DNA of 64,000 nt from Epiperipatus broadwayi (taxonomy: Eukaryota; Onychophora; Udeonychophora; Euonychophora; Peripatidae): positions 5,650,572 to 5,714,571 of the forward strand of contig JAQFVV010006238.1 in NCBI GenBank assembly GCA_028023455.1, given 5' to 3'. The stretch's first letter is position 1. Every line of letters begins with the position of its first letter. The notes beneath the pieces were generated by a model. The model was not told the DNA's origin and did not search any database. It saw only the letters and a list, made by a program, of their open reading frames with translations. This document shows positions 33,394 to 43,754 of this stretch, piece by piece. A program made the position numbers and the translations under genes.

Positions 33394-33633
33394 TATATCA
33401 TACCATTTACACCTTTTTATACACTTATCAATACTTTCATTTGTATTATTTGTATTACAGTAACAGTTTTGTCTGTCCTGCAGTCATCATCAGAGTTCTT
33501 GTTGATTCTATTACCAAAACCCAACAAGAACTCTGATGATGACTGCAGAACAGTCAAAACTGTTAGTGTAATACAAATAAAAGTACTGATAAAGTGTCTA
33601 AAAAGGTGTAAATGGTATGATATGTTATAATAG
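33394..33633. mobile_element. HR-4 type inverted repeat
   Basis: Arms about 33394-33506 and 33522-33633 are inverted copies (AACAAGAACTCTGATGATGA and complement). On plus, right arm: ACU, CUGAUGA, U-GACUG-CAGAA-CAGUC, AAA, ACUGU, U, AGU. Stem II is 5 bp, stem I ACU/AGU, stem III ACUGU as in the 15-kb locus. The essential G of GAA is A in both arms, so this looks like a dead hammerhead, or one that was lost before the arms duplicated. Confidence 0.6.
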
Positions 33634-33918
33634 AAATCAATACATAGGAAAAGGAGTAGAAAATTATGAAATGATGATCCAGAGAATCGATGGCAATTAA
33701 ATATATGGTGCAAAAATGATAAAACTGTGTTGGAATAAAGAGTGCCAATAGTAAGTTTTTTATAAATTGAAAGATTGTCTTATGAGTGACCAGGTGGCTG
33801 CAAAAATGTCTGGTGGTACTATACTTGAGTATCATGTTTTTAATTGGTGAAGTTTGTTTAGAAATTATTATTATTATTAAATTTTTTTTAAAAAAATTCT
33901 TTATCAGTATTAACGAAA

Positions 33919-33926
33919 AGACATTT
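33919..33926. repeat. Merlin target-site duplication, left
   Basis: AGACATTT, identical to 36180-36187 on the other side of the element. Confidence 0.9.
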
Positions 33927-34024
33927 GGTTGTCATCTGATCCTTCGTGTCAGCCTCTAGAGGCGGGATTTCTAGCTAAATTTCTAGAAATATGCCGTTTC
34001 CACAGCCGCACCCAAGCCTTTAAG

Positions 34025-34165
34025 CATTCTTTCTAAAATAAATCCTAGAAAGATTGTTAACTCGGAGTTAAGTCTTCTTTCTACACTAAAAAGGTAGACT
34101 GTTAACTCGGAGTTAAATCTTCTTTCTATGATAAAATCTAAAAAGAATGTTAACTCGGCTTAGCG
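34025..34165 (+). repeat. Three short tandem repeats in the Merlin left end
   Basis: Units of about 47 bases, each with TTCTTTCTA and GTTAACTCGG(AGTTAA), located just inside the left inverted repeat. Subterminal repeats in DNA transposons often bind transposase, but that role is an inference here. Confidence 0.8.
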
Positions 34166-34535
34166 GCTAACGGTGTGGCTTTTTCCGATGCTAAAAGCAG
34201 GGGAAAATGCCATAGTTGTTTGTGTCACACACTATATCATAATGCTGTGTTATGTACTTGATGTAACAATATCGTACAAGGGTGTATTAATTTGATCCTG
34301 TCAAAATTATTTAAATTTTCATTGGTGCCTTTTTTTTAAGACGAATTGATGTACTGTTACATTTTAAAAATTTTAACAGTATCGTGATTGTTCCTCATAA
34401 ATTTATATTCCTCCTAAATTTTTGATTACGGTGGGTTAGCGTAATATTTTAAAGATCACGCTTTGAGTCACATTTTAGCGACAAATTTTCCGAGACAAAA
34501 AGTATGGCAAATTCAAAAACAGAAAATATGAAAAG

Positions 34536-34841
34536 ATGGAATTACCAGACATGGAAGCCAGTGCTGTAACATTTCTACAGCAGAAAAACATCCTGCTTAA
34601 AGAAAAGAGATGTTTGTGTGGCGAATGTATGAGACTTGAGGTCCATAAAGATCCTTGGACTTTCATTTGTAAGTCTCATTCTTGTCGAAAGAAATGTGCA
34701 CTTCAAAAAGTTAGCTGGTTTGAGAGATTTCAAATGCCGTTCGTCAAGTCTTTACATTTGCTGCATTACTGGATCCGTGACGAGTTGACCGTACAGCATG
34801 CCATTAATGATAATGAAATGTCTACCAGTAAATATTATTAA
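34536..34841 (+). pseudogene. Merlin (IS1016/ISXO2-like) transposase, N-terminal part
   Basis: The 101-codon frame starts at the ATG at 34536 and ends with a stop at 34842-34844. Residues 28-54 form a zinc-ribbon-like pattern, C28-x2-C31 ... C45-x4-C50 with another C54. The motif SWFERFQMPFVKSLHLLHYW follows at about 60-79; it matches in layout the S-(W/F)-F-E ... W block that precedes the DDE catalytic domain in Merlin/ISXO2 transposases. The DDE part is missing: after 34841 only repeats follow. The protein would lack catalysis. A truncated protein that still binds ends could in principle interfere with a full transposase, but nothing shows expression. Confidence 0.75.
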
Positions 34842-34859
34842 CCAAATTGATAAAGTAAC

Positions 34860-36060
34860 ATAACATACACACACAATAATTGTTGTTAAAAAAATGTAAA
34901 TTATTATTTAAAAATACACAAAACACCCCTTCCCACTAATTGTTGTCAATCAAATGTAAACAAATTAAAGTAACGAAAATTATTATTTAAAGATCCATAA
35001 AAAAAAACCCATTGTTTCTTTAATTTTGTCACTTAAATTTTTAAAAACAGTATTACTATTTAAACACAACCCAAATTACTATTTAAACATACACCAAAAA
35101 AAGATCCGTTCTTGTCAATAATAATGAAATTAAGAACTATTATTGTCTCATTGTCAAAAATGTTATGTTTTTGGGAAACCAAAACAATAATTTATAAACG
35201 AAAAAAAAGTCAATCGGTTGTCAATCAAATGTAATAAATAAAAGTAACTTCAATTTTGATTTAAACATACACAAAAAACTCCAAATAATTGTTGTCTGCA
35301 ATCAAATGTAAAATAAAAAAGAAGGTAAATTAATATTTAATCATCATCCAAAAATACCCACCCCTCTCACTAATTATTGTCAGCAATCAAATGTACACCA
35401 CCACTAAAAGTAATGTAAATTACTATTCTTTAAACGGTTACACCCCTGCACCCCTCCCAATAATTAGTGTCAATCAAATGTAAACCAATCAAAATAAGAC
35501 AGTAACTTATTATTTAAACATAACCCAAATTACTATTTGAAACTACACCGAAAAACAACCTTTTGTCAATAAAAATTAAACAAACAACAACTATTATTGT
35601 CCCTTTGTCAAAAATATTTATTCTTAGAAACAAAAATCATAATTTATAAACGAAAGGAAGTCATATCGGTCGGTCGTCAATCAAATGTAAACTGATAAAA
35701 GTAACAGTTTTAATTTTTATTTAAACATACATATGCACATGCGAAAAAAAAAAAAGACACTTCTCCCGATAATTGTTGTCGGAAATCAAATGTAAACCTA
35801 TCAAAGTAACGTAAATTATTATTTAAAGATTCATCCCAAAAAAATCCGTTCTCTTTTAAATTTCGGCAATCCAATTTTACAAGAACAGTAATACTATTTT
35901 TTTTTAAAAAAATACAAATTACTAATTGAACACACACCAAAAAAGACCCTCTTGTCAATAAAAATTAAAAAAAAACCCCAACTATTATTATACCATCGTC
36001 AATAATATTATTTGGGAAAAATAATTCAGAAACGAAAGAAAGTAAACTTTGTAAACAAAC
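34860..36060 (+). repeat. Higher-order tandem repeat inside Merlin
   Basis: Short motifs such as TTGTCAATCAAATGTAAA and AAATTATTATTTAAA recur about eight times. A larger block beginning CTTGTCAATAA(T/A)AATTAA and passing through ACTATTATTGT and ATTTATAAACGAAA occurs near 35110, 35555 and 35950, a period of roughly 400-450 bases. The array occupies the place where the transposase DDE domain should be. Confidence 0.8.
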
Positions 36061-36179
36061 AAATCAAAAAAAAAAAGTCAATATTAATAGAGAATCGCTG
36101 GCTCGGGAATGTTATATTAATGTGTTTTTGATTAGAAATCGTGCCACTAGCGGCTGACACGAAGGATCAGATGACAAAC

Positions 36180-36187
36180 AGACATTT
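36180..36187. repeat. Merlin target-site duplication, right
   Basis: AGACATTT, directly after the right inverted repeat. Confidence 0.9.
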
Positions 36188-37000
36188 TTGCTACCCAATA
36201 AAAACTGCTTCCACTTTGCTGTAATGAACTTTTTATGATTTGTCTTCCTAAAAATATATACTTTCAAATAAAATATAATTGTAGTCACATAGGTTTTTAT
36301 TTAAAATAAGTATTTAACAAAAATATTGCATAAATAACCTTTATTATGTAAATGAATTACTGAAAATTACAATTTTTATTTGGGAAGATAATTTTTCTAT
36401 TATTTAGTTTTAGGTTAAGCAATCCATCACCAGTAATTATCAGACTTTTTATTGAGGTCAAAAGGGAGCAGATCTGACTTTTTGAAATGCAGATCACATA
36501 TTATAATTTGCCTGATGCTTCAAATTATTTTAACTGATAATTTTAAAATGATTTCCATAGTAAAGTAAAAGTGAGCATAATCTAAGGTTATAGATAGGCA
36601 TAAAGTAACGAAAGGAAAAATACAGTGATCACAGAGTAGTGGTAAAGCCCAAAACATGCCAAAATAAGTAAATTTTACAGCTGCTGAATAGCAACATATT
36701 AAGGAAGATCTTTTAAATCAACCTAACCTTATATATTTATTCATACACTTCCAAGAACAATTATTTTCATCCTACCCTAGTGCCATCTACTGTACACATG
36801 AATAATCAACAGATAACATTACTATACTGTCTGTTGTCCATTGATTAATTAAACTTGCAATAGATGACTTTAGAATAGTGTGAAGATAGTTCTATTAAAT
36901 ATTAAGTTTTATTTGCTCATTGAAAGACCCCCCTTTTATTTTTCATTTAGCAACCAACTTTTATTAGTTTATATTATTTAAATACATGTAATGATAAATG
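36188..37000. other. AT-rich DNA with a short palindromic repeat
   Basis: About 36780-36862 carries GTGCCATCTACTGTA ... CAATAGATGAC, which resembles 63003-63060 (GCGCCATCTGTTGTC ... CAATAGATGGC). Possibly a small MITE. Otherwise featureless. Confidence 0.4.
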
Positions 37001-37002
37001 TA

Positions 37003-37506
37003 GCTTATTCCACTGCACATGCACTTTACAGATCAAATGCTAATTATAATGAATACTCTCCTTTCCAAACACAAGATAAAGTTTTTTTAAAATATAGAAT
37101 GGATTATCTCTATCCTTTTCAACTAAACTATATGTATAGACAAATCTGAAGCACTTGGAACCTAGAGTGGGAAAATTTAATTAATCAATTTAAATTACTT
37201 ATAATATGATTTTTGGCAATGACGCTTGCAAAATTTTTTTGGATAATTTATGATATGTCATTATCAAATGAAAACTTAAATGTATGTAAATATTCAATCT
37301 ATATAGCATGATGATTTATAAATTATTAATAACAATCTTCATGCTCTCAGTTCCAAATACTTCATATTTGCTTATACATAAAGTTTGGGTGAAAAAGATA
37401 GAGTAGATCCATTCTATCTTTTAAAAAGACGTTATCTTGTGTTTGGAAAGGAGAGTATTCATTAAAATTAGTGTTCGATCTGTAAAGCACATGTGCAGTG
37501 GAGTAG
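37003..37506. repeat. FB-4 foldback
   Basis: The left end (CCACTGCACATGCACTTTAC) pairs with the right end (GTAAAGCACATGTGCAGTGG). Inner arms pair around AACACAAGATAAAGT/GTTATCTTGTGTT and TCCAAATACTTCATA. It is about 500 bp. A related element is at 51262-52054. Confidence 0.8.
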
Positions 37507-37616
37507 ACAACAGTTAATATTAACCACATTGTATTTTTTTTTTAAATTTTGTTTATACTATAATATATATATATACATTTATATGAATACTACACATGTT
37601 AAAAAGACATTTGTAT

Positions 37617-37805
37617 TATCATCATTCATCATTGCCAAACATTATCAATGCACTGCTGGATGAAGGTCTCGCCAAATTCTATCATCTTGATCTCTAGCCT
37701 GTCTTTTTCACATTACCCCTGTACACTTTCTTATTACATCCATCCATCTACCATGCGGTCTTTTTCTGGATCTTTTACAATCTCTTGGAATCCAATTTAA
37801 GATCT
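37617..37805 (-). pseudogene. RTE-clade LINE 3'-end fragment
   Basis: ATCATCATTCATCATTGCCA, CACTGCTGGATGAAGGTCTC and TTGGAATCCAATTTAA match the RTE 3' end at 39490-39680, including the ATC-repeat 3' terminus. Strongly 5'-truncated, same strand as the longer copy 1.7 kb away. Confidence 0.85.
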
Positions 37806-37982
37806 GTATTATATATATAATCAATACAGCAAGTCACAAATTGTTGAGCTATTGGAACACTTCTTATAGTGACTATATATATATATATATATGTCCACAG
37901 ATGGCGTTCTACCAAAAACACCGATCAAGCGTATGTTTTGTTTACATAAACGTCAGAGTAGTATTCACTATCTCTAACTATA

Positions 37983-38040
37983 ATTCCACTTTCAGATCAT
38001 GATTTCAAGCTATTTGCTATCATCAGTGAAAGACAGGAAT
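37983..38040 (-). ncRNA. Type-I hammerhead ribozyme motif, HR-2 unit 1
   Basis: Minus strand: AUUCC-UGU-CUUUCA | CUGAUGA | U-AGC-AAAUA-GCU-U | GAA | AUC-AU-GAU | C | UGAAAG-U-GGAAU. Stem I inner helix 6 bp, internal loop UGU/U, outer helix 5 bp. Stem II is 3 bp with a basal U.U. Stem III is 3 bp with a 2-base loop. Core complete, cleavage triplet AUC. Predicted cut between plus 37995 and 37994. Confidence 0.9.
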
Positions 38041-38387
38041 AAAGAAACAAGATCTAAACACAAACTCTGAGTGTTTATGAAACAATTTCTATTCAGCTTG
38101 CAAGCGTGAATTTTTTAGACACGTAATGTCATCAAACTCAGCGTAGCAAACCAGATAGCTATATGGGTCTGATCTCAGTTCAGCATCACCACATAGTAGA
38201 AGCCTCTGCAATCTATATCATTGCAAGAAAGACCTCAAAGGTACATTTATGATAAACAAAAATGCAAGTTAAAAAACTTGCTAACGCTTGTATTTATGTC
38301 CACAGATGGCGTTCTACCAAAAACACCGATCAAGCGTATGTTTTGTTTACATAAATGTCAGAGTAGTATTCACTATCTCTAACTATA

Positions 38388-38445
38388 ATTCCACTTTCAG
38401 ATCATGATTTCAAGCTATTTGCTATCATCAGTGAAAGACAGGAAT
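38388..38445 (-). ncRNA. Type-I hammerhead ribozyme motif, HR-2 unit 2
   Basis: Identical within the motif to the one 405 bases away. Predicted cut between 38400 and 38399. Cutting at both sites would release one 405-nt RNA. Confidence 0.9.
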
Positions 38446-38883
38446 AAAGAAACTAGATCTAAACACAAACTCTGAGCGTTTATGAAACAATTTCTATTCA
38501 GCTTGCAAGCGTGAATTTTTTAGACACGTAATGTCTTCAAACTCAGCATAGCAAACCAGATAGCTATATGGGTCTGATCTCAGTTCAGCATCACCACATA
38601 GTAGAAGCCTCTGCAATCTATATCATTGCAAGAAAGACCTCAAAGGTACATTTATGATAAACAAAAATGCAAGTTAAAAAACTTGCTAACGCTTGTATTT
38701 ATGTCCACAGATGGCGTTCTACCAAAAACACCGATCAAGCGTAATATATATATATATATTGTTTTCATGGTTATTTAACCCAATGCTTAAAATCAGTGAC
38801 AGATAACATTCCATCCGGAATTTAAAAATTCAAATCATTTTATTTCTATAATTAAAATCTTAAAACTATCTTAAACCTAGTTA

Positions 38884-39480
38884 TTGTTTAGTTTTGATGT
38901 TTCTTCTATGTTTACTAATATTCCTATTGAAATTTTTTTATCTGTAATAGCTCAGTACAATATTTCGTTAGCAAAACATTGCCTTGAAAATACATTTTTT
39001 ATTCATGATTTTCAAAGATATAAACAAATTAAAGGACTTTCTATGGGATCTCCACTGTCAGCTGTAATTGTTCATCTCTTCATGAATAATTTTGAAAGTC
39101 AAGTATTAAATGCAACTACTAAGAAACTTATTGTCTCAGATATGTGGATGATACATTTATTATATGACCTTATGGTATTCATGCTTGGAACTCTTTCCTT
39201 GTTTTTCTTGATGAGTGCTATTCTAATATTAAGTTTACTATAAATGTTGCAAATAACAATTCATTTTCTTTTCTAGATGTTTTGATTGCAAAAACATGTG
39301 ATGACACCTTATGAATATCAGTTTATAGATAATCTACCCACACAAACAATTATGTTAATGTTAATTCTCATCATCATTCTACACAAATATTTTCTGTAGC
39401 AAAGAACATGTAGTTTGTCTGATAAAGATCATTTTACTCGAATAGAGCTAATAAAAAATATTCTACTTTCTAATGGTTAC
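38884..39480 (+). pseudogene. Penelope-like element reverse transcriptase remnant
   Basis: The open frame from 38884 includes FSFDVSSMFTNIPI (first catalytic Asp region) and KGLSMGSPLSAVIVHLFMNNFE, both typical of PLE reverse transcriptases. The catalytic YVDD occurs at 39141-39152 but in another frame, so at least one frameshift precedes it. Further family-like residues (SFSFLDVLI and an THTNNYVN-type stretch) are recoverable up to about 39480, with in-frame stops. The N terminus and the GIY-YIG domain are missing. The sequence stops where the RTE 3' end begins, so the LINE probably inserted into it. Non-functional. Confidence 0.85.
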
Positions 39481-39510
39481 AATAAAAACATCATGTCATC
39501 ATCATCATCA

Positions 39511-40187
39511 TCAATCATTATCAATCCACTGCAGGATGAAGGTCTCTCCAAGTTTAATCCAACTTCTCCGATCTTTAGCTTCTTTTCTCCACAACACCCC
39601 TGCACATTTTCTTATTTCATCCATCCATCTCACATGTGGTCTCTTTCTGGGTCTTTTACAATCTCTTGGAATCCAGTTTAAAATTTCAATTGTCCATCTA
39701 TTATCATCTCTTCTAGCAATATGTCCAGCCCAACTCCATTTCAATCTTTTAATTTTTTCAATAAGGTCAGTAACACCTGTTTGTTGTCTTACCCATACAT
39801 TGCATTTTCGATCTCTTCCTGTTACTCCCAACGTACATCTCTCCATACTCCTTTGAGTGGTCTGAAGTCTCTGTATTGCTCTTCTATTAAGTGTCCAAAT
39901 CTCAGATCCATAAGTAAGAACTGGTAAAACACATTTGTTAAAAAACATCCTTTTCAAACACATAGGCATATTTCCTTTTAGTATCAAGTTATTTCTACCA
40001 AAAGCACTCCAAACAAGTCCTCCATTATGTTTCCATCTGTATTAATAATCTGACCAAGGTATTTGTAACTGTTAACTTCTTCTAATTCTTCATAATCAAT
40101 CTTTATTTTCATATTTTGAGCAAATCGGTTAAACATTACTTTAGTCTTTTTAACATTTATCTTTAGTCCTACTTTTCTAACTTTCAT
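39511..40187 (-). pseudogene. RTE LINE thumb and C-terminal region
   Basis: Two overlapping pieces in different frames. The first (67 codons) has GLKINVKKTKVM and a YLG motif typical of the RT thumb. The second (158 codons) has VLPVLTYGSEIWTL, RSMERCTLGV, KRLKWSWAGHIARR and GRPRKRP-like residues, the standard RTE-clade C terminus. The frame change lies around 39985-40040. Confidence 0.88.
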
Positions 40188-40225
40188 CTGCTAACTCCTG
40201 CAACATTTCCTGCAGCTCTGACGCA

Positions 40226-41074
40226 TTATTTGCAAAAAACAACTACATCATCTGCAAAATCTAAATGACTTAAATACTCTCCATTTACTTTCACTCCTTT
40301 AGTTTCCCATTTTAATCCACAAAATACTTCTTGCAGCACTGCTGTAAAGAGTTTTGGAGAGATGGAGTCACCTTGTCTTACACCTTTCTCAATGTTGATT
40401 TTTCCAGTATCATTATGTAATCTAATTGTTGCTGTTGCATTTTTATAAATAATCTTTAAAATATGACAATATCCTGGATCTATACCTTGATGATCCAATG
40501 CTTTAATCACTGAAGAAATGTGTATAGAATCGAATGCCTTTTCATAATCTACAAATCCAAAACATAATGACAACTCATATTCGTTTGTCCTCTCTATGAC
40601 TTCTCTCAATACCTGGATATGATCTATTGTACTAAAACCACTTTTAAATCCAGCTTGTTCTCTTGGTTGGTGGAAATCCAAAGTTCTCTGTAGACGAGTT
40701 GTAATTATCTTGGTAAAAATTTTATATAAAACTGATAAAAGGCTGATAGGTCTGTAATTTCTAATATCTTCTTTATCACTTTTTTTAAATATTAATATTA
40801 TTACTGCATTCTTCCAATCTTCTGGTACATCTTTATCATTTAGACATTTGGCATATAACTTTGCTAAAATTGTTTCTATTTCTTCACCTGCTTCTTTTAA
40901 TATATCAATTATAATTCCATCATTTCCTGGAGCCTTTCCTTTCTTCATACACTTAATTGCATGTCTCACTTCTTCATTTAAAATTCTGGGCAATTCGGAA
41001 GATGTAATAGATATAGGAGGTACTTGTTCTTTATCACTATATAATTCTTGATAAAAATCTTCTACCAATTTCAT
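40226..41074 (-). pseudogene. RTE LINE reverse transcriptase domain
   Basis: 282 codons covering the core RT. Motifs in order: GKAPGNDGI, YRPISLLSVLYKI, EQAGFKSGFSTIDHI, FVDYEKAFDS (first catalytic Asp), GVRQGDSISPKLF, and LDFADDVVVF (catalytic DD). The core is unbroken in this frame and all catalytic residues are present, so decay is recent or mild. Separated by frameshifts from the endonuclease and C-terminal pieces. Confidence 0.92.
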
Positions 41075-41090
41075 GATGTCATCTCTCTTT

Positions 41091-42188
41091 TTAGTAATAA
41101 TTCCATCTTTTTTTTCTTATTGCAGATATAAATTTCCTACCAATACCAAAATGTTGTTTAACATTTTTGAGACTTTTATTTTCTTCTACAGCTTTCCTTG
41201 CTATTTCACAGTTATACTTTCTTATATCATTTTCAACTCTTTTCCGTACCATTTTACAAAATTCGAGATATTCAATTCTTTTTAATACAACATCATTTTT
41301 GTATATCTTCATATTCCTTCTTTTCTTCATAAATTCTCTAGTCTCAGTAGAAATTTTATTAGTCAATTGCTGCTTTTTTCTACCAGCTATGTTTGTTGCA
41401 GTTTTTAAAAGTGTATCAGTTATATGTTCAAAATCTCCTAACACTTGAAACCTGTTTGTAAGTTCTAATTTAAATTCATTAGAATGTTTCTGAAGATTAG
41501 GACTATCAACTGTAAATATTGTTTTTCTTAATAATTTTTGTCTTTCTAGTTTTACATTAACACGTAACTTACACCTTACTAATCGATGATCACTTCCTGT
41601 GTTAAATTTATTAAGAACATTACAATCTTGAAATATGTATTTTCTGTTAGTCAAAATATAATCCAATTCTGCTGTACCTTCATTTGGATGCTTCCATGTC
41701 CATTTCTTTTTAACATTTTTCTCAAAAAATGAATTCATAATATAAAGTTTTTCTTTTTCTGCAAACTCCACAAGTCTATGTCCTCTCTCATTTCTATTAC
41801 CATAACCAAAATTACCTACAGCAATTTCATCTTTCATTTGTCTACCAATTCTAGCATTAAAGTCTCCCATAACAATTTTAAAATGTTGTTTACTCTGATC
41901 AAAAGCCTTTTGTACATCCATATAAAAATCTTCTACTACTTCATCACTATGAGAACTTGTTGGGGCATAAACCTGAATTATCTGCATTTGGTATCTGCTA
42001 TTAAGTTTTATAACTAATCTTGCCACTCTATCCGATACACCATCAATCTCCACAATATTGTTCTTCCACTTTTTATTTATAATGAATCCTACTCCACTTG
42101 TATTTCCAATATGTGTGCCTTTATAATAGAGTATATGTCCACTTTTTAAATCAATTGTTTTTTTTTTGTTTACTTTAACATGTAACAT
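41091..42188 (-). pseudogene. RTE LINE apurinic-like endonuclease domain
   Basis: The 365-codon frame encodes most of an exonuclease-endonuclease-phosphatase fold that nicks target DNA. Visible motifs: GVGFIINKKW, QVYAPT, MGDFNARIG (catalytic Asp/Asn) at about residues 106-114, AELDYILTN, and SDHRLV (catalytic Asp-His) about residue 200. The first about 60 residues of a normal RTE endonuclease, including the usual N-terminal W-N motif, are absent. The start codon given is simply the first ATG. The tail after about residue 220 is the basic linker to the RT. Confidence 0.88.
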
Positions 42189-43133
42189 TATTTTTACTTT
42201 TATTTTAGATTTTTAATTTACATTTTTAAATTTTATACTATTATTAGTTCGCACAGATTTGTTTAAAAATGTTGAGTATAGATTGGTTACATAGATTCCA
42301 TGGTCAAAAACATTTCAAAATAAACATAAACGATCAAAATACAAAATCATTGATACCGTCAATTACAGAGGGAAATTTTTAAGTAACCCAATAGCATTCA
42401 CCATAAGATGCTTGCATTAACACCAATAACTTAAAAGACATCCGAATAAATACATTTTAGATACTTACCATAAGGTATCAGTATTTACCGAATGTCTAAA
42501 TATATTTTGACCGAATATGAAAACCAAAAACATAATCAGCCGGTAACGAATCCATGCAAGCATCTATAAACAACTTAAATTTAATGCATTTTTATTTAGT
42601 GTTGAGTATGAATAGACTACATAGATTTGCATTTGAAAATAAAACATTCTATCCCCATTTAACCTTAGGCTAAAAGTTTGCAGTCAACCTGGCATCAATT
42701 CATCTGATATATCAATGTATTCAATGTAATATGAATATGGCAACACAAAATAGGTTAAGATAAGACATTGACTCTTGTCAGATAGGAATATTACATCTAT
42801 TTAATGAGAAGAACAATAAAAAAAACTCCATAGAAATGCACTGTGGTCATTTTGCCGACTTACAATCGCATTCCCTAGGCAAGAGGAAGTGTGCGGCATA
42901 TACAAGTGATTCTTCCTGGAGCGAATCTTGCATTACATCTACTAACTACACCAATATATCTAATCCATTGACCTAATTCAACTATGAAACGAATAACCTA
43001 AGATTATCCTCCCCTAATATAACTTTACAAATCTATATAGCCATTCATGCCCGACTTAAGTTTAATATTTATATAACTAGTTTAATGAAAAACAGAAATC
43101 ATAATAAAACTTAAAGAACAAATAAATAAATAA
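42189..43133. other. Unassigned AT-rich DNA
   Basis: No coding or repeat match. The 5' boundary of the RTE copy is unclear, so its first few tens of bases may belong to the LINE. About 42840-42950 is slightly more GC-balanced. Confidence 0.4.
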
Positions 43134-43754
43134 ATGGAAATGATTTTACAAAAGAAATACATTAAATAAAATTATAACTAATTAATAAATAACATTGGTC
43201 AGATAGGATTCTATTTCTTAATTATTTTAAATACGGAAAGTTTTTAATTTAATGTTCATTAATTATAAAGTTCTTACGGTTTTAAATACTTCATCTTTAT
43301 CTGTTGCTTGCCATTTGAACGTGAATTCCCACGCCGTCCAAAAAAGATTGGTATTCTGTTGGCCATTTTATTTATTCATCAGGAGGTTTTTTACTCCAGC
43401 TGGTCCTCAATGTAGAAAACGATAGTTCATTTCTCTTTCTTCCTAGCAGAACTGAAGGGATTGAAGAGTGCATCTTTTCAATCCCTTCTCCTTCAACTCT
43501 GCACTAACACATATCTGTTCACTCGTAATAACAAACTAACTCTTTTATTTTCAAACCTTTCTTTTTATAATAATTTTGTGGATTAACTCAACATTACATC
43601 ATGATGGCGAAAACCTTTTCATTGAGGTCCGATTTCCCGATGGATTTCTTTCATTTGCTAAAAGTTTCTATTGTTTTCCTATCTGACCGATGCTTATACA
43701 TTTAAATGCCCAAAGGCTAGTTTACTAATTAAAATAATCATTTCCATTTTACAA
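43134..43754. mobile_element. About 620-bp TIR element, copy 1
   Basis: Ends carry inverted AAATGGAAATGATT (43135 and, complemented, 43738-43751). Subterminal GGTCAGATAGGA is also inverted (43198 and, as TCCTATCTGACC, about 43677). An internal hairpin AAGGGATTGAAGAGTGC / TTTTCAATCCCTT sits near 43452-43487. A second copy is at 53479-54100. No coding frame. Superfamily unknown. Confidence 0.7.

Larger units (their letters stand above)
33927..36179 (+). mobile_element. Merlin-superfamily DNA transposon, defective, 2253 bp
   Basis: Terminal inverted repeats begin GGTTGTCATCTGATCCTTCG on the left and GTTTGTCATCTGATCCTTCG on the right (reverse strand). They match for about 45 bases with a few changes (TGTCAGCC, GATTTCTA). 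A perfect 8-bp target duplication, AGACATTT, flanks the ends, and 8-9 bp is the known Merlin size. Inside are an N-terminal transposase fragment and about 1.2 kb of internal repeats in place of the rest of the gene. Merlins are IS1016-like cut-and-paste elements. Confidence 0.92.
37891..38742 (-). mobile_element. HR-2: 405-bp tandem repeat carrying hammerhead motifs
   Basis: ATGTCCACAGATGGCGTTCT starts at 37891, 38296 and 38701: two whole units of 405 bp and the first about 42 bases of a third, with only a handful of differences. The array is bordered on both sides by (AT)n runs. Each unit has one hammerhead on the minus strand. ATATGGGTCTGA and CAGTTCAGCAT, which lie on the strand opposite the ribozyme, are shared with HR-1, so the two are probably related. 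A PLE reverse-transcriptase remnant begins about 140 bases downstream. Non-coding. Confidence 0.92.
39490..42188 (-). mobile_element. RTE-clade (BovB/RTE-like) LINE, 5'-truncated and frameshifted
   Basis: A 2.7-kb minus-strand element with endonuclease, reverse transcriptase and C-terminal region in order, ending in an ATC/GAT trinucleotide 3' tail at 39490-39510, as known for the RTE clade. The start of the endonuclease is missing. At least three frame changes separate the four open pieces (42188-41091, 41074-40226, 40187-39984, 39987-39511). Shorter 3' fragments of the family lie at 27955 and 37617. Open frames on the plus strand here are shadows. Confidence 0.92.

Noticed and set aside
33417-33835. 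Two overlapping 90-98-codon minus-strand frames
   Set aside because: The first spans the HR-4 palindrome and the second overlaps its edge. Neither has a domain and both are rich in His/Phe/Leu from T-rich sequence.
37891-38742. CRISPR-like or satellite array
   Set aside because: Only 2.1 units of 405 bp with no spacer pattern. The hammerhead and bordering AT tracts fit a retroelement dimer better.
39415-41448. Plus-strand frames across the RTE element, up to 127 codons
   Set aside because: Shadows of the minus-strand LINE frames, which carry all family motifs.
43380-43420. Hammerhead core (CTGATGA) inside the 620-bp element
   Set aside because: CCTGATGAATAA has no downstream GAA-plus-NUH in a foldable position and no stem I.
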